Shown here piece after piece: positions 17,556 through 25,906 of a DNA stretch of 64,000 nt (positions are counted from its first letter, which is position 1; every line of letters starts with the position of its first letter). Below the pieces are notes generated by a model that did not search any database, was not told the origin of the DNA, and was given only the letters and a program-made list of their open reading frames with translations. The DNA comes from Bacillota bacterium (lineage in GTDB: Bacteria > Bacillota > Clostridia > Acetivibrionales > DSM-1351), in the NCBI GenBank assembly GCA_023409265.1, contig JAEYHZ010000037.1, forward strand, positions 62,001 to 126,000. The letters are read 5' to 3'. A program made the position numbers and the translations under genes.

Positions 17556-18515
17556 ATGTCGTTTTCTACATTGGTTAAGGACGAACTTTGCAGAGTTGAA
17601 CTGCATCACGAAGTATGCTGTATGAAATCGGAGATCCTGGGAGTTATTCTGACAGGTAACCTTTTTTCCAATGAAAAAAACTTAAGAAATGTAAAGATGG
17701 TAACTGAAAATGCTGCTTTTGCCAGGAGAGTGTATTCCACAATAAGAAAAGTTTACGGCATCAGCCCCGAGGTGGCCATAAGGAGGAGCAGCAAGCTGAA
17801 AAAACATGTATCTTATTCTATAATTCTGGCTTCCATGGAGGTTATAAATAAAATACTCTATGATTTTGGGATCACTGCGTTTTCAGAGAGTGACTTTAAT
17901 CCCGTTAAAACTAACCTGAAGAAAGTTTGTTGTAAAAAAAGTTTTTTAAGGGCTGCTTTCCTTACAGGAGGGTCTATAAGTGATCCAGAAAAGACCTACC
18001 ATCTTGAAATTTCCACTCACAATAATATGTGTGCTGAAGTAATTAAAGAGCTCCTTCAGGAATATGGGATAAACGTTAAAATAATCATACGAAAGGGAAA
18101 TTATGTAGCCTATATTAAAGAAGGTGAGAATATCGTAGACTTTCTTAATATTATTGGAGCCCATGGAGCCTTGATGGAGCTGGAAAATGTCAGAATTCTC
18201 AAGGATATGAGAAACAATGTCAACCGCATCGTTAACTGTGAAACAGCCAATCTTGAGAAGACTGTAAATGCCTCGGTAAGGCAGATGGAAAACATTAAAT
18301 TTATTCAGTCTGCTATAGGTATAGACAAGCTGCCCGACAATCTTATAGAAATAGCTAATATGAGACTTGAGTACAGTGAGGCAAGTCTGAAGGAACTTGG
18401 TGAGATGCTGCATCCAAGGCTTGGAAAATCCGGAGTCAATCACAGACTAAGAAAGCTTGATGAAATTGCCGATCAACTGAGGGAGAATTTAGAAAGAAAT
18501 AGTGTTAAGGTATGA
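17556..18515 (+). CDS. whiA: WhiA sporulation/cell-division regulator
   Basis: 319 residues from ATG 17556, which has AAGAGGAGG at ideal spacing; the longer frame from 17499 lacks a site. The first two thirds is the LAGLIDADG-like fold (SILGVILTGNLF, CCKKSFLRAAFLTGGSISDPEK), and the C-terminal helix-turn-helix ends LHPRLGKSGVNHRLRKL. WhiA binds DNA and affects sporulation or chromosome segregation. It is the last gene of the rapZ-yvcK cluster. Confidence 0.95.
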   Translation: MSFSTLVKDELCRVELHHEVCCMKSEILGVILTGNLFSNEKNLRNVKMVTENAAFARRVYSTIRKVYGISPEVAIRRSSKLKKHVSYSIILASMEVINKILYDFGITAFSESDFNPVKTNLKKVCCKKSFLRAAFLTGGSISDPEKTYHLEISTHNNMCAEVIKELLQEYGINVKIIIRKGNYVAYIKEGENIVDFLNIIGAHGALMELENVRILKDMRNNVNRIVNCETANLEKTVNASVRQMENIKFIQSAIGIDKLPDNLIEIANMRLEYSEASLKELGEMLHPRLGKSGVNHRLRKLDEIADQLRENLERNSVKV

Positions 18516-18521
18516 TTAAAA

Positions 18522-18548
18522 AAAGGTAAAAACAGGGAAATATAGAAT
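18522..18548 (+). promoter_or_regulatory. Candidate sigma-H promoter for spoIIA
   Basis: AAAGGTAAA (18522-18530), 11-nt spacer and ATAGAAT (18542-18548). This matches the Bacillus sigma-H pattern RNAGGAWWW-N11-12-RNNGAAT with one mismatch. Sigma-H transcription of spoIIA is established in Bacillus. It lies about 100 nt before the spoIIAA start. Confidence 0.5.
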
Positions 18549-18645
18549 CAAGTATATTGTCAAAGAGCAACCGGACATAAACATTAAGCATAAAGATGAA
18601 CTTAAAAGTGTTTTCAGGTTGTTTTTAAAAAAGGGGGCATTATAC

Positions 18646-18987
18646 TTGGATGTTAAATTACTGAAAAAGGGTACTACTCTTGTAATCAGGATAATGGAGG
18701 ATATGGATCATCATTCTGCATTGTATCTAAGGCAAAAAATTGACAGTGAAATTATCAAGTCAACAGTCAAAAATATTATCTTTGATTTTTCAAAAGTAAA
18801 TTTTATGGATAGTTCGGGAATAGGTGTTGTTGTCGGCAGATATAAAAATATACAAAAGCTTAATGGCAGGGCTGCCATCGTTAACGCCAATCCTAAACTA
18901 ATGCAGATTTTTGAAATGTCCGGAGTACTGAAAATAATACCGGCGTATACAGATCTGGAAGATGCTATTTCCAGTATGTGTGGATAG
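18646..18987 (+). CDS. spoIIAA: Anti-sigma F factor antagonist SpoIIAA
   Basis: 113 residues from TTG 18646, chosen because AAGGGGG is 8 nt upstream; the frame is open further back without a site. A STAS domain with NFMDSSGIGVVVGRY holds the Ser phosphorylated by SpoIIAB. Dephosphorylated SpoIIAA frees sigma-F in the forespore. First gene of the forespore cluster. Confidence 0.95.
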   Translation: MDVKLLKKGTTLVIRIMEDMDHHSALYLRQKIDSEIIKSTVKNIIFDFSKVNFMDSSGIGVVVGRYKNIQKLNGRAAIVNANPKLMQIFEMSGVLKIIPAYTDLEDAISSMCG

Positions 18988-19021
18988 AAAAAACGGCCAA
19001 AAAATGGCTCAGGAGGTCAAT

Positions 19022-19450
19022 ATGCAGCTTATAAATGAAATGAGACTTGAATTTATGAGTAAATCAAATAATGAAGCTTTTGGAAGGGTGGTGGCTGCAG
19101 CATTCGCTTCTCAGCTGGATCCGACGGTAGAAGAGCTGGCTGATATAAAAACCGCTGTGTCGGAAGCAGTGACCAATGCAATAATTCACGGGTACGAGAA
19201 TAATCCGGGCATGGTTAAAATGGTTTGCAAATTGTATGATGAAGGTATTGAAATAGCTATCTCCGATGAGGGAAAAGGCATTGAAGATGTTGAACTGGCC
19301 CGGCAGCCGCTTTATACCTCCAAACCCGACATGGAACGTTCCGGTATGGGCTTTACCGTTATGGAAAGCTTTATGGACAGCGTTAATATAGTATCTGAAC
19401 CTGATAAGGGAACATCTGTTACAATGTTTAAAAATATTACGAAGGCCTGA
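19022..19450 (+). CDS. spoIIAB: Anti-sigma F factor SpoIIAB (Ser kinase)
   Basis: 142 residues from ATG 19022, which has CAGGAGG at proper spacing; upstream in-frame codons overlap spoIIAA. GHKL ATPase motifs: EAVTNAIIHGYEN (N box), SDEGKGIED (G1) and RSGMGFTVME (G2). It binds sigma-F and phosphorylates SpoIIAA. The usual tight link to sigF is broken here by about 345 bp containing a palindromic repeat. Confidence 0.96.
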   Translation: MQLINEMRLEFMSKSNNEAFGRVVAAAFASQLDPTVEELADIKTAVSEAVTNAIIHGYENNPGMVKMVCKLYDEGIEIAISDEGKGIEDVELARQPLYTSKPDMERSGMGFTVMESFMDSVNIVSEPDKGTSVTMFKNITKA

Positions 19451-19590
19451 GGTCACCTCTGCCTGGTATTACAATATTGCTGATGATATTTTTTTATACC
19501 CTTGAATGTTAAAATTTGTAATAAATGTATAAAAATATATGTATTTGCCAATAATATCTAAAGCAGATGGTATTAACGATTTGTATGATA

Positions 19591-19767
19591 AGGAATGATC
19601 AAACAGCAAACCCGATTCTTGAGTGAGAATTTATATCATTCCAGGCGGAAGAGGGGCAATAATTGCTTTATTGGAACAAGTACTCCAAAGCAGTACTTTT
19701 CGACAACGCTGGAACGGGCGGAAAATAACCGCTCAAGAAATGGAAAGTAATTATTTGATTGTTCCTA
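19591..19767. repeat. Palindromic MITE-like repeat, copy B (between spoIIAB and sigF)
   Basis: Ends AGGAATGATC and GATTGTTCCT are inverted. The arms continue as ..TTCTTGAGTGAGAATTT versus AAATAACCGCTCAAGAA. The centre holds AGGCGGAAGAGG, a CAATAATTGCTTTATTG block and the small hairpin GTACTCC-AAA-GCAGTAC-TTTTCGAC, all shared with copy D. Bases 19451-19590 before it are AT-rich with nothing recognised. Confidence 0.75.
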
Positions 19768-19795
19768 AACTGTGACTGAAAGGTTTAGGTAAGCT

Positions 19796-20542
19796 ATGAA
19801 GGATATAACTGATGAAGCAGTTCTAACACTAATAATAAATGCTAAGGCTGGGGATAAACAGGCTCAGTCAATTCTGGTGGAAAAAAATGTAGGCCTTGTT
19901 TGGAGTATAGTTAAACGATTCCAGAACAGAGGCTATGAAATCGACGATTTATATCAGATAGGGAGTATTGGGCTTATTAAGGCTATAAAAAAGTTCGATG
20001 CGTCCTATGATGTAAAATTTTCTACATATGCTGTTCCTATGATTATTGGTGAAATTAAGAGATTTATCCGCGATGACGGAATAATAAAGGTTAGTAGATC
20101 ACTGAAGGAAATTGCATCTAAAGCCCGTATTACAAAAGAGATTATCAGTAAGGAATTAGGGAGAGAGCCATCTGTTAATGAAGTTGCCGAAAGAATGAAT
20201 GTTCCGCCTGAAGAACTGGTACTTGCCTTGGAAGCAGGCTGCACCCCTGAGTCACTTTACAGTACTGTCGGTGAGGGAGATAATACCCCTATTTTACTTA
20301 TTGACAGGATTAATGCCGATAACAACAGCAGTGAGATTGATTTAATAGATAAAATAGCAATCAGACAGATTCTGGATTCTCTTGATACAAGAGAACGGCA
20401 GATTATAATCCTGAGATATTTTAAGGAAAAAACCCAGGTACAGATTGCCAAACTCCTTGGAATATCACAGGTTCAGGTATCTCGAATAGAGAAGAAAATA
20501 TTGAAGGACATAAAACTTAAAATGATTGCCAATGGTAATTAA
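19796..20542 (+). CDS. sigF: RNA polymerase sigma-F factor
   Basis: 248 residues, a compact sigma-70 family member. Region 2: NVGLVWSIVKRF, DDLYQIGSIGLIKAIKKFD, KFSTYAVPMIIGEIKRFIRDD. Region 4: DTREKQ-like LDTRERQIIILRYF and the helix-turn-helix AKLLGISQVQVSRIEKK. It directs the first forespore-specific transcription and is held by SpoIIAB. The start is ATG 19796, although the upstream ribosome site is weak (AAAGG), the last bases being just past the inserted repeat. Confidence 0.95.
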   Translation: MKDITDEAVLTLIINAKAGDKQAQSILVEKNVGLVWSIVKRFQNRGYEIDDLYQIGSIGLIKAIKKFDASYDVKFSTYAVPMIIGEIKRFIRDDGIIKVSRSLKEIASKARITKEIISKELGREPSVNEVAERMNVPPEELVLALEAGCTPESLYSTVGEGDNTPILLIDRINADNNSSEIDLIDKIAIRQILDSLDTRERQIIILRYFKEKTQVQIAKLLGISQVQVSRIEKKILKDIKLKMIANGN

Positions 20543-20554
20543 GGATGTTTTAAT

Positions 20555-20728
20555 ATGCAAAGACTAATCAATATAATAAGGAGCAAAACATTTTTAATAA
20601 TATTCGGAATACTTTTGTTGTGTATCATAATAGTGATAGTTGCATTATTGGGTATTTTTGATGAGGACACCCCCAAAAAAGCAGTTTATGTCATTTTATC
20701 TCAATTCTCCAGTCAGGAATTATATTAA
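20555..20728 (+). CDS. Small single-pass membrane protein (57 aa), unknown
   Basis: A 57-codon frame starting ATG 20555, 12 nt after sigF. It has a short basic head (MQRLINIIRSK), one long hydrophobic helix (FLIIFGILLLCIIIVIVALLGIF) and an acidic or polar tail. The ribosome site is AAGGATG. I do not recognise a family. Its position in the forespore operon suggests sporulation use (inferred). It ends at the left end of repeat copy C. Confidence 0.55.
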   Translation: MQRLINIIRSKTFLIIFGILLLCIIIVIVALLGIFDEDTPKKAVYVILSQFSSQELY

Positions 20729-20799
20729 GGTGTTGATTAGATAATAAACCCGGTTATAAGGCGAAAAAACCGGGAAGTTATTAATTAATCACGCCTTAA
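20727..20799. repeat. Palindromic repeat, copy C (internally deleted)
   Basis: AAGGTGTTGATTAGATAATAAACCCGG on the left and CCGGGAAGTTATTAATTAATCACGCCTT on the right form an almost complete 73-nt hairpin. The ends are those of copies D and E without the central block. Confidence 0.7.
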
Positions 20800-20886
20800 T
20801 ACAATTTTTCCATAATAATTTTTTGTTTTTTGCTAAAAATATATTTATGTTTCAGCTAAAAATCGAAAGTATATTATGGAGGTCTT

Positions 20887-21330
20887 ATGAACAAGAGTTT
20901 CACAAAACAGGAATATGCGGAATATGTGAAAACTGTTGCACCAAATTCAAAACTATTTATCAATGTAATAAAAGCCTTTGTTGTTGGAGGATTAATTTGC
21001 GTGATAGGACAGATTATCTTTAACTGGCTCCAAGGGCGGGGGCTTGACCAGGAAATGGTATCAAGCCTTACAAGCACCATAATGATATTCTTTGGTGCCT
21101 TTTTTACTGCGCTGAATATCTATGACGAACTGGGCAGATTTGCTGGAGCCGGTTCCATTGTTCCAATAACAGGCTTTGCAAATTCTGTTGTATCACCGGC
21201 CATGGAGTTTAAAACAGAAGGCTATATAATGGGTACCGGAGCAAAGATGTTTGTTATTGCCGGACCTGTTATAGTGTTTGGTATTTGTTCCTCTATTATA
21301 GTCGGTGTCATTCATTACTTCATTACTTAG
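20887..21330 (+). CDS. spoVAC: Stage V sporulation protein AC
   Basis: 147 residues with four hydrophobic segments. The SpoVAC/AE fold is seen in KAFVVGGLICVIGQII, GRFAGAGSIVPITGFANSV and SSIIVGVIHYF. In Bacillus SpoVAC is a mechanosensitive channel in the spore inner membrane that moves Ca-dipicolinate. A strong site (TATGGAGG) precedes the ATG. Its stop codon lies in the end of repeat copy D. Confidence 0.95.
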   Translation: MNKSFTKQEYAEYVKTVAPNSKLFINVIKAFVVGGLICVIGQIIFNWLQGRGLDQEMVSSLTSTIMIFFGAFFTALNIYDELGRFAGAGSIVPITGFANSVVSPAMEFKTEGYIMGTGAKMFVIAGPVIVFGICSSIIVGVIHYFIT

Positions 21331-21512
21331 GCATAATTAAGTAATAAAACGACCTTTTAAGGCGAGATATTTTTCGTCTAGACAAGGCGGAGGAAGACGC
21401 AATAATTGCTTTATTGCAACGAAGTACTGCGAAGCAGTACTTTTCGACAAGGTCATATTGGCGGGAAATAGCCGTCTTAAAATAGGGAAGTTATTATTTA
21501 ATCATGCCTTAA
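21328..21512. repeat. Palindromic MITE-like repeat, copy D (spoVAC-spoVAD)
   Basis: The most complete copy, about 185 bp. Left end TTAGGCATAATTAAGTAATAAAAC; right end GTTATTATTTAATCATGCCTTAA, inverted. The second arm block is TTTTAAGGCGAGATA/TAGCCGTCTTAAAA. The centre has AGACAAGGCGGAGGAAGAC, GCAATAATTGC and the perfect hairpin GTACTGC-GAA-GCAGTAC followed by TTTT. It fills the entire gap, from the spoVAC stop to the spoVAD ribosome site. Confidence 0.8.
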
Positions 21513-21523
21513 AGGAGAAAGAC

Positions 21524-22543
21524 ATGTCAGAAAAACACATAGGCAAACAAACGGTCCTGTTTAAAAACCCGCCGTCCATCAAGGCTACTGCAAGCATAGT
21601 TGGTCCCAAGGAGGGAAAGGGGAATCTGAAACATAGCTTTGATTATATAATTCCTGATGAGCTTTGGGGGGAGGACAGCTGGGAGAAGGCCGAGAGCAAG
21701 CTGGTAAGGGAGACCCTGGCAAAAGTCCTGCAAAAGGGAAGCATGAGCAATGACCAGATAGACTATATATTGGCAGGAGATTTGCTGAATCAATGCATTG
21801 CTGCAAATTATGGTCTTAGAGAAAGTGAAATACCTTTCTTTGGATTGTTCGGAGCATGCTCAACAATGGCTGAATCCATGAGCCTGGGAAGTATGTTGAT
21901 AGATGGAGGCTTCGCAGACAGCGTAGTATGTATGACATCAAGCCATTTCTGTTCTGCAGAAAGGCAATTCCGCTTTCCACTGGAGCTGGGAAGCCAGCGG
22001 CCGCCTACCTCCCAATGGACGGTAACGGGTTCCGGAGCGGCTTTATTATCTTCGGAGCAGACTGGTCCATATATAAAGGCTGTTACAACCGGAAAAATAA
22101 ATGATATGGGTATTAGCGATGCCAATAATATGGGAGCGGCTATGGCTCCTGCCGCAGCAGACACAATTCTTGCACACTTTGCCGATACCGGTCTGTCCCC
22201 TGATTATTATGATTTGATTCTGACCGGAGACCTGGGCAAGATCGGGAAAAAAATATGTGTCGATCTCGTCAAAATGAATGGGCTTGATATTGAGAATAGA
22301 TACAATGACTGTGGCGTAATGATTTTTAATATGCAGGAGCAGGATATACATGCCGGAGGCAGCGGGTGCGGCTGTTCTGCTACAGTATTTGCAGGATATG
22401 TATTCAAGGAAATGATGAAGGGAAATCTAAAAAGAGTCTTATTTGTAGCAACCGGAGCCCTGATGAGCCCTGTAAGTACCCAACAAAAAGAATCAATACC
22501 GGGTATAGCACATGCTGTAAGTATTCATAGGAGCTTGGATTAG
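21524..22543 (+). CDS. spoVAD: Stage V sporulation protein AD
   Basis: 339 residues from ATG 21524, preceded by AAAGGAG. A longer frame from 21458 would translate the repeat and is unlikely. It is a thiolase-fold protein: GLFGACSTMAESMSLG, MTSSHFCSAERQFRFPLELG, YNDCGVMIFN and AGGSGCGCSATVFAG. SpoVAD binds dipicolinic acid directly in Bacillus and is soluble or peripheral at the forespore membrane. Confidence 0.96.
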   Translation: MSEKHIGKQTVLFKNPPSIKATASIVGPKEGKGNLKHSFDYIIPDELWGEDSWEKAESKLVRETLAKVLQKGSMSNDQIDYILAGDLLNQCIAANYGLRESEIPFFGLFGACSTMAESMSLGSMLIDGGFADSVVCMTSSHFCSAERQFRFPLELGSQRPPTSQWTVTGSGAALLSSEQTGPYIKAVTTGKINDMGISDANNMGAAMAPAAADTILAHFADTGLSPDYYDLILTGDLGKIGKKICVDLVKMNGLDIENRYNDCGVMIFNMQEQDIHAGGSGCGCSATVFAGYVFKEMMKGNLKRVLFVATGALMSPVSTQQKESIPGIAHAVSIHRSLD

Positions 22544-22639
22544 AACCTCCTTAATTCGCTTTAACGGATCGGGAGTGAATAATTCTATCAATTTTTGTGG
22601 CTGCTATGCGGCTCAAATGACATGGTTTAGGAGGGGAAT

Positions 22640-22996
22640 ATGAGTTATATAAGTGCTTTTTTGGTTGGAGGAGCCATCTGTGCCATTGGACAAATTCTTA
22701 TAGATAAAACCAAACTTACACCTGCCAGAATTCTGGTTCTTTACGTTGTGGCAGGTGTATTTCTGACTGCCATAGGAGTTTATCAAAAACTTGTGGACAT
22801 TGGAGGAGCAGGTGCTACTGTACCATTGACCGGTTTTGGGTATAATCTTGCCAAGGGAGTATTTAATGAGGTGGATAAAACTGGTCTCATGGGCGCACTG
22901 ACAGGAGGCTTTAAGGCTGCTGCGGCAGGTCTTGGGGCTGCAATATTTTTTGGCTATATCATGTCGGTTGTAGCAAAACCAAAGGCAAAAAGATAA
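22640..22996 (+). CDS. spoVAE: Stage V sporulation protein AE (SpoVAEb)
   Basis: 118 residues with three to four hydrophobic segments. It shares the SpoVAC-like pattern: FLVGGAICAIGQILID, GGAGATVPLTGFGYNLAKG, then a Gly/Ala-rich helix. It completes the minimal spoVAC-AD-AE dipicolinate-uptake set found in clostridia. TTAGGAGGGG precedes the ATG. Closed by a strong terminator. Confidence 0.95.
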   Translation: MSYISAFLVGGAICAIGQILIDKTKLTPARILVLYVVAGVFLTAIGVYQKLVDIGGAGATVPLTGFGYNLAKGVFNEVDKTGLMGALTGGFKAAAAGLGAAIFFGYIMSVVAKPKAKR

Positions 22997-23013
22997 GAGA
23001 GAGTGAAAATAAG

Positions 23014-23046
23014 CCGGGAAAATTTATAATGAATTTCCCGGTTTTT
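23014..23046 (+). terminator. Terminator of the spoVA operon
   Basis: CCGGGAAAATT / AATTTCCCGG stem (23014-23024, 23032-23041) followed by five T residues. The rest of the gap to 23343 is AT-rich; I see nothing firm in it. Confidence 0.85.
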
Positions 23047-23343
23047 GCTTATGTGATATAATGTAGAAATAATTTCCAGATAAATCCAAGTATATTCCTT
23101 ACAGGTATCGAAAAATGTACTGGAATGTATAAAAATAAAAAATTACAAATTTATTTTGGTTATAAAATATTAATGAATCGTGAGTAAATAATGTGGCATA
23201 TTCAACAAAAATCTTTAATTATAAAGGAATTTACAAAAACATGTAGAATTTTCTAGAAAAATTTTATATAATTAGTTATGGTTTTTTATTCATACAATTA
23301 ATTTTTATATGAATTTTATTTACGTAAAATAAGGTGGACAGTT

Positions 23344-23808
23344 ATGAACATAGAATACATAAACCCTTTTATTGAAGCAAGTCAGACTGTTTTAAAGCAG
23401 GTAGCCAATGTTGATGCAAAGTTAGGTAAGGTTTTTCTGAAATCAGCACCATATAAGGGTGAAGCTATTTTAATAATTGTGGGCATTACTGGTAAAATAA
23501 GGGGTCAAGCCATATTTACCATGTCCAAGACCGTGGCTTTTAAAATAGCATCGGCGATGATGTTTGGATCGCCTGTTAATGAACTTAATGAAATATCCAA
23601 AAGTGCTTTATCTGAATTGACTAATATGATTTTGGGCAATACAGCTACGATACTTTATAACAAGGGTATAGGAATAGAGATAACTCCTCCGTCATTGCTA
23701 CTGGGTGAAAATCTTCAGATAACCCCTTCTAAAATGAAGACAATCTGTATACCGCTATATTTAAATGAATCTGAAGTTTTGGAAATAGATATATCAGTAG
23801 AAGATTAA
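23344..23808 (+). CDS. CheX-like phosphatase domain protein
   Basis: 154 residues, a CheC/CheX-fold single-domain protein. The characteristic helix SKSALSELTNMILGN holds the conserved Glu and Asn that dephosphorylate CheY-P in CheX and CheC, and a GxxG-type MMFGSP segment precedes it. It could tune chemotaxis or another response regulator; no other chemotaxis gene is near. AAGGTGG precedes the ATG. It is monocistronic with its own terminator. Confidence 0.88.
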   Translation: MNIEYINPFIEASQTVLKQVANVDAKLGKVFLKSAPYKGEAILIIVGITGKIRGQAIFTMSKTVAFKIASAMMFGSPVNELNEISKSALSELTNMILGNTATILYNKGIGIEITPPSLLLGENLQITPSKMKTICIPLYLNESEVLEIDISVED

Positions 23809-23856
23809 AGATTTGCTAAAAATATTAATAATGATAAAATATACTTTATGACAATT

Positions 23857-23882
23857 AAAAGATGGTTTATACCATCTTTTTT
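23857..23882 (+). terminator. Terminator after CheX-like gene
   Basis: AAAAGATGGT-TTAT-ACCATCTTTT with further T residues; a perfect 10-bp stem. Confidence 0.85.
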
Positions 23883-23958
23883 AAATGCTTTTGGAAATTA
23901 CAGTACCAATCGGAAATAGACGGTTTGGTAAATTTATTAGAGAGGAGTAAATTATTCA

Positions 23959-24453
23959 ATGCCACTTAATATTGTATTAGTTGAACCGGAAATTCCGCAA
24001 AATACCGGTAATATTGTAAGAACCTGTGCGGCAACAGGGGCAGTATTACATTTGGTGGGGCCCCTGGGTTTTTCCATAGAGGATAAATACCTGAAAAGGG
24101 CTGGTCTGGATTATTGGAATGAAGCAGAAATAAATTATTACGAAAGTTTGCAAGGGTTTTTAGATAAGCATGGTGATAAAAAGCTTTACTATTCTACCAC
24201 AAAAGCTGTTCATAATTATTGTGATGTTGCTTATGAAGAGGACTGTTTTATCCTTTTCGGAAAAGAAACAGCAGGATTACCGGAAGAATTGTTAAAAGAC
24301 AATAAAGATACCTGTATAAGGATTCCCATGAAAGAGGGAATAAGATCCCTGAATTTATCCAATTCTGTGGCAATAGTGGTTTATGAGACTTTAAGGCAGA
24401 GTGATTTTAAAAACCTTAAAACTGAAGGAAAGATGGTAAAATATGACTGGTAA
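23959..24453 (+). CDS. trmL: tRNA (cytidine(34)-2'-O)-methyltransferase TrmL
   Basis: 164 residues, a minimalist SPOUT (trefoil-knot) methyltransferase of normal TrmL length. Visible motifs: EPEIPQNTGNIVRTCAATG, LGF, LDYWNEA, FGKETAGLPEELL, and the knot motif RIPMKEGIRSLNLSNSVAIVVYE. It 2'-O-methylates the wobble base of certain Leu tRNAs. AGAGAGGAG lies upstream. It appears monocistronic. Confidence 0.95.
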   Translation: MPLNIVLVEPEIPQNTGNIVRTCAATGAVLHLVGPLGFSIEDKYLKRAGLDYWNEAEINYYESLQGFLDKHGDKKLYYSTTKAVHNYCDVAYEEDCFILFGKETAGLPEELLKDNKDTCIRIPMKEGIRSLNLSNSVAIVVYETLRQSDFKNLKTEGKMVKYDW

Positions 24454-24686
24454 TGCTATACTAAATGCATTATTACAATATATACCAGTTAATTTTACAG
24501 ATAATACTTATTATTATGAATAGTATTATTATATAGATACAATAATAAAACTGTGAATAAATACTTCTAAATAAAATTAACAAAAACTATGAAGAAAATA
24601 ATTTTGAAGTATTAAAAAATGGGTATATCTTAAGGGAGATGAAGAAAGTTATATAATCTCACCTTGTTTTATATTAAATTGGCGCG

Positions 24687-24709
24687 CAAGTATACCATGG
24701 GTGTACTTG
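24687..24709. promoter_or_regulatory. Inverted repeat upstream of peptidase gene
   Basis: CAAGTATACC-ATG-GGTGTACTTG, 10-bp arms with one G-T mismatch, 39 nt before the TTG start at 24748. It could be an operator or an RNA hairpin. The remainder of 24454-24747 is AT-rich without a gene. Confidence 0.4.
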
Positions 24710-24747
24710 AAAAATAGGGATTATAAAAAAATAAGGAGTGGGTCAGA

Positions 24748-25860
24748 TTGGTAAACAAGGACAGATTGGTAAATGAATTTGTAGAGTTGGTGAAGATAGA
24801 CAGTTTATCGTTAAAAGAGAGAGAAATGTGCGATACACTGAAGAAAAAACTTGAAGCTTTGGGCTACAGTCCTGTTGAGGATGATGCCGGTCAAAAACTG
24901 GGAGGACAATGTGGCAATATTATCTGTACAGTTAAGGGAAATAAAGAGGTTCCGGCAGTTTTACTTACTGCACATATGGACACAGTAGTTCCCGGAATAG
25001 GTAAAAAACCTGTTATTGACGGAGATATCATAAGAAGTGACGGTACTACCATACTTGGTGGTGATGATGCCGCCGGTATTGCAATTATACTTGAAGTTTT
25101 AAAGGCGCTTAAGGAACAGAATATTCCTCATGGTGATATCCAGATTGCGTTTACCATAGCAGAGGAAATTGGACTGCAGGGTTCCAAGAACATGGATTTC
25201 AGTAAAATATATGCCAAATACGGATTTATTCTGGACAGTGACGGAAAAATAGGATGTGCTGCTGTTAAGGCACCATCACAGAACAAAATTCATGTGGTTA
25301 TCAAGGGAAAAGCTGCACACGCCGGTATGGAACCTGAAAACGGCATAAGTGCCTTCTCAATAATGTCTGATGCAATAGCCTCCATGAAACTTGGAAGAAT
25401 TGATGAAGAAACCACTGCAAACATCGGCACGGTTCACGGTGGAGTTGCTACAAATATAGTTTGTGACAGAGTTGAGATTGAAGGTGAGGCAAGAAGCCGT
25501 CAGGCATCAAAACTTGAGGCACAGACTGAACATATGCGCCAATGCTTTGAAAAGGCAGCTGAAAAATGGGGTGGTCAGGTTGAGTTTACTACCGAACTTG
25601 AGTATCCATCTTTTAGTATAGATACGGATTCGGAGATAATTCAAATCATGGAAAAGGCTGCCGGGGAGAGTGGTTTTGCTTTTGAAGCCATAACAACCGG
25701 CGGAGGAAGTGATACCAATATAATTAATTCAAAAGGAATACAAGCTGTGGATATGAGTATTGGAATGACAAAGGTTCACAGTGTTAATGAGCAGATATCA
25801 ATTACCGATATGGAGAATGCTGCAGTGTATTTAATTTCAATTTTAAAAAATATTAAATGA
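24748..25860 (+). CDS. M20 family zinc peptidase (peptidase T-like)
   Basis: 370 residues starting TTG 24748, with AAGGAG 9 nt upstream. Metal-site segments: LTAHMDTVVPG (first His/Asp), GGDDAAGIAIILE (bridging Asp), TIAEEIGLQGS (catalytic Glu pair), ILDSDG and, near the end, GGGSDTNIINSKG and TKVHSVNEQ. A dimerisation domain with KGKAAHAGMEPENGIS lies in the middle. It is closest to PepT-like tripeptidases and B. subtilis YqjE. No signal peptide, so it is cytosolic peptide turnover. Confidence 0.9.
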   Translation: MVNKDRLVNEFVELVKIDSLSLKEREMCDTLKKKLEALGYSPVEDDAGQKLGGQCGNIICTVKGNKEVPAVLLTAHMDTVVPGIGKKPVIDGDIIRSDGTTILGGDDAAGIAIILEVLKALKEQNIPHGDIQIAFTIAEEIGLQGSKNMDFSKIYAKYGFILDSDGKIGCAAVKAPSQNKIHVVIKGKAAHAGMEPENGISAFSIMSDAIASMKLGRIDEETTANIGTVHGGVATNIVCDRVEIEGEARSRQASKLEAQTEHMRQCFEKAAEKWGGQVEFTTELEYPSFSIDTDSEIIQIMEKAAGESGFAFEAITTGGGSDTNIINSKGIQAVDMSIGMTKVHSVNEQISITDMENAAVYLISILKNIK

Positions 25861-25906
25861 GTACGGAATGCTGCATGGGATCGGGATTAAAATAGGGGGA
25901 TTTGTA

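Noticed and set aside
21458..21523. N-terminal extension of SpoVAD
   Set aside because: Those codons lie in the right arm of repeat copy D; the ATG at 21524 has the ribosome site and the family start.
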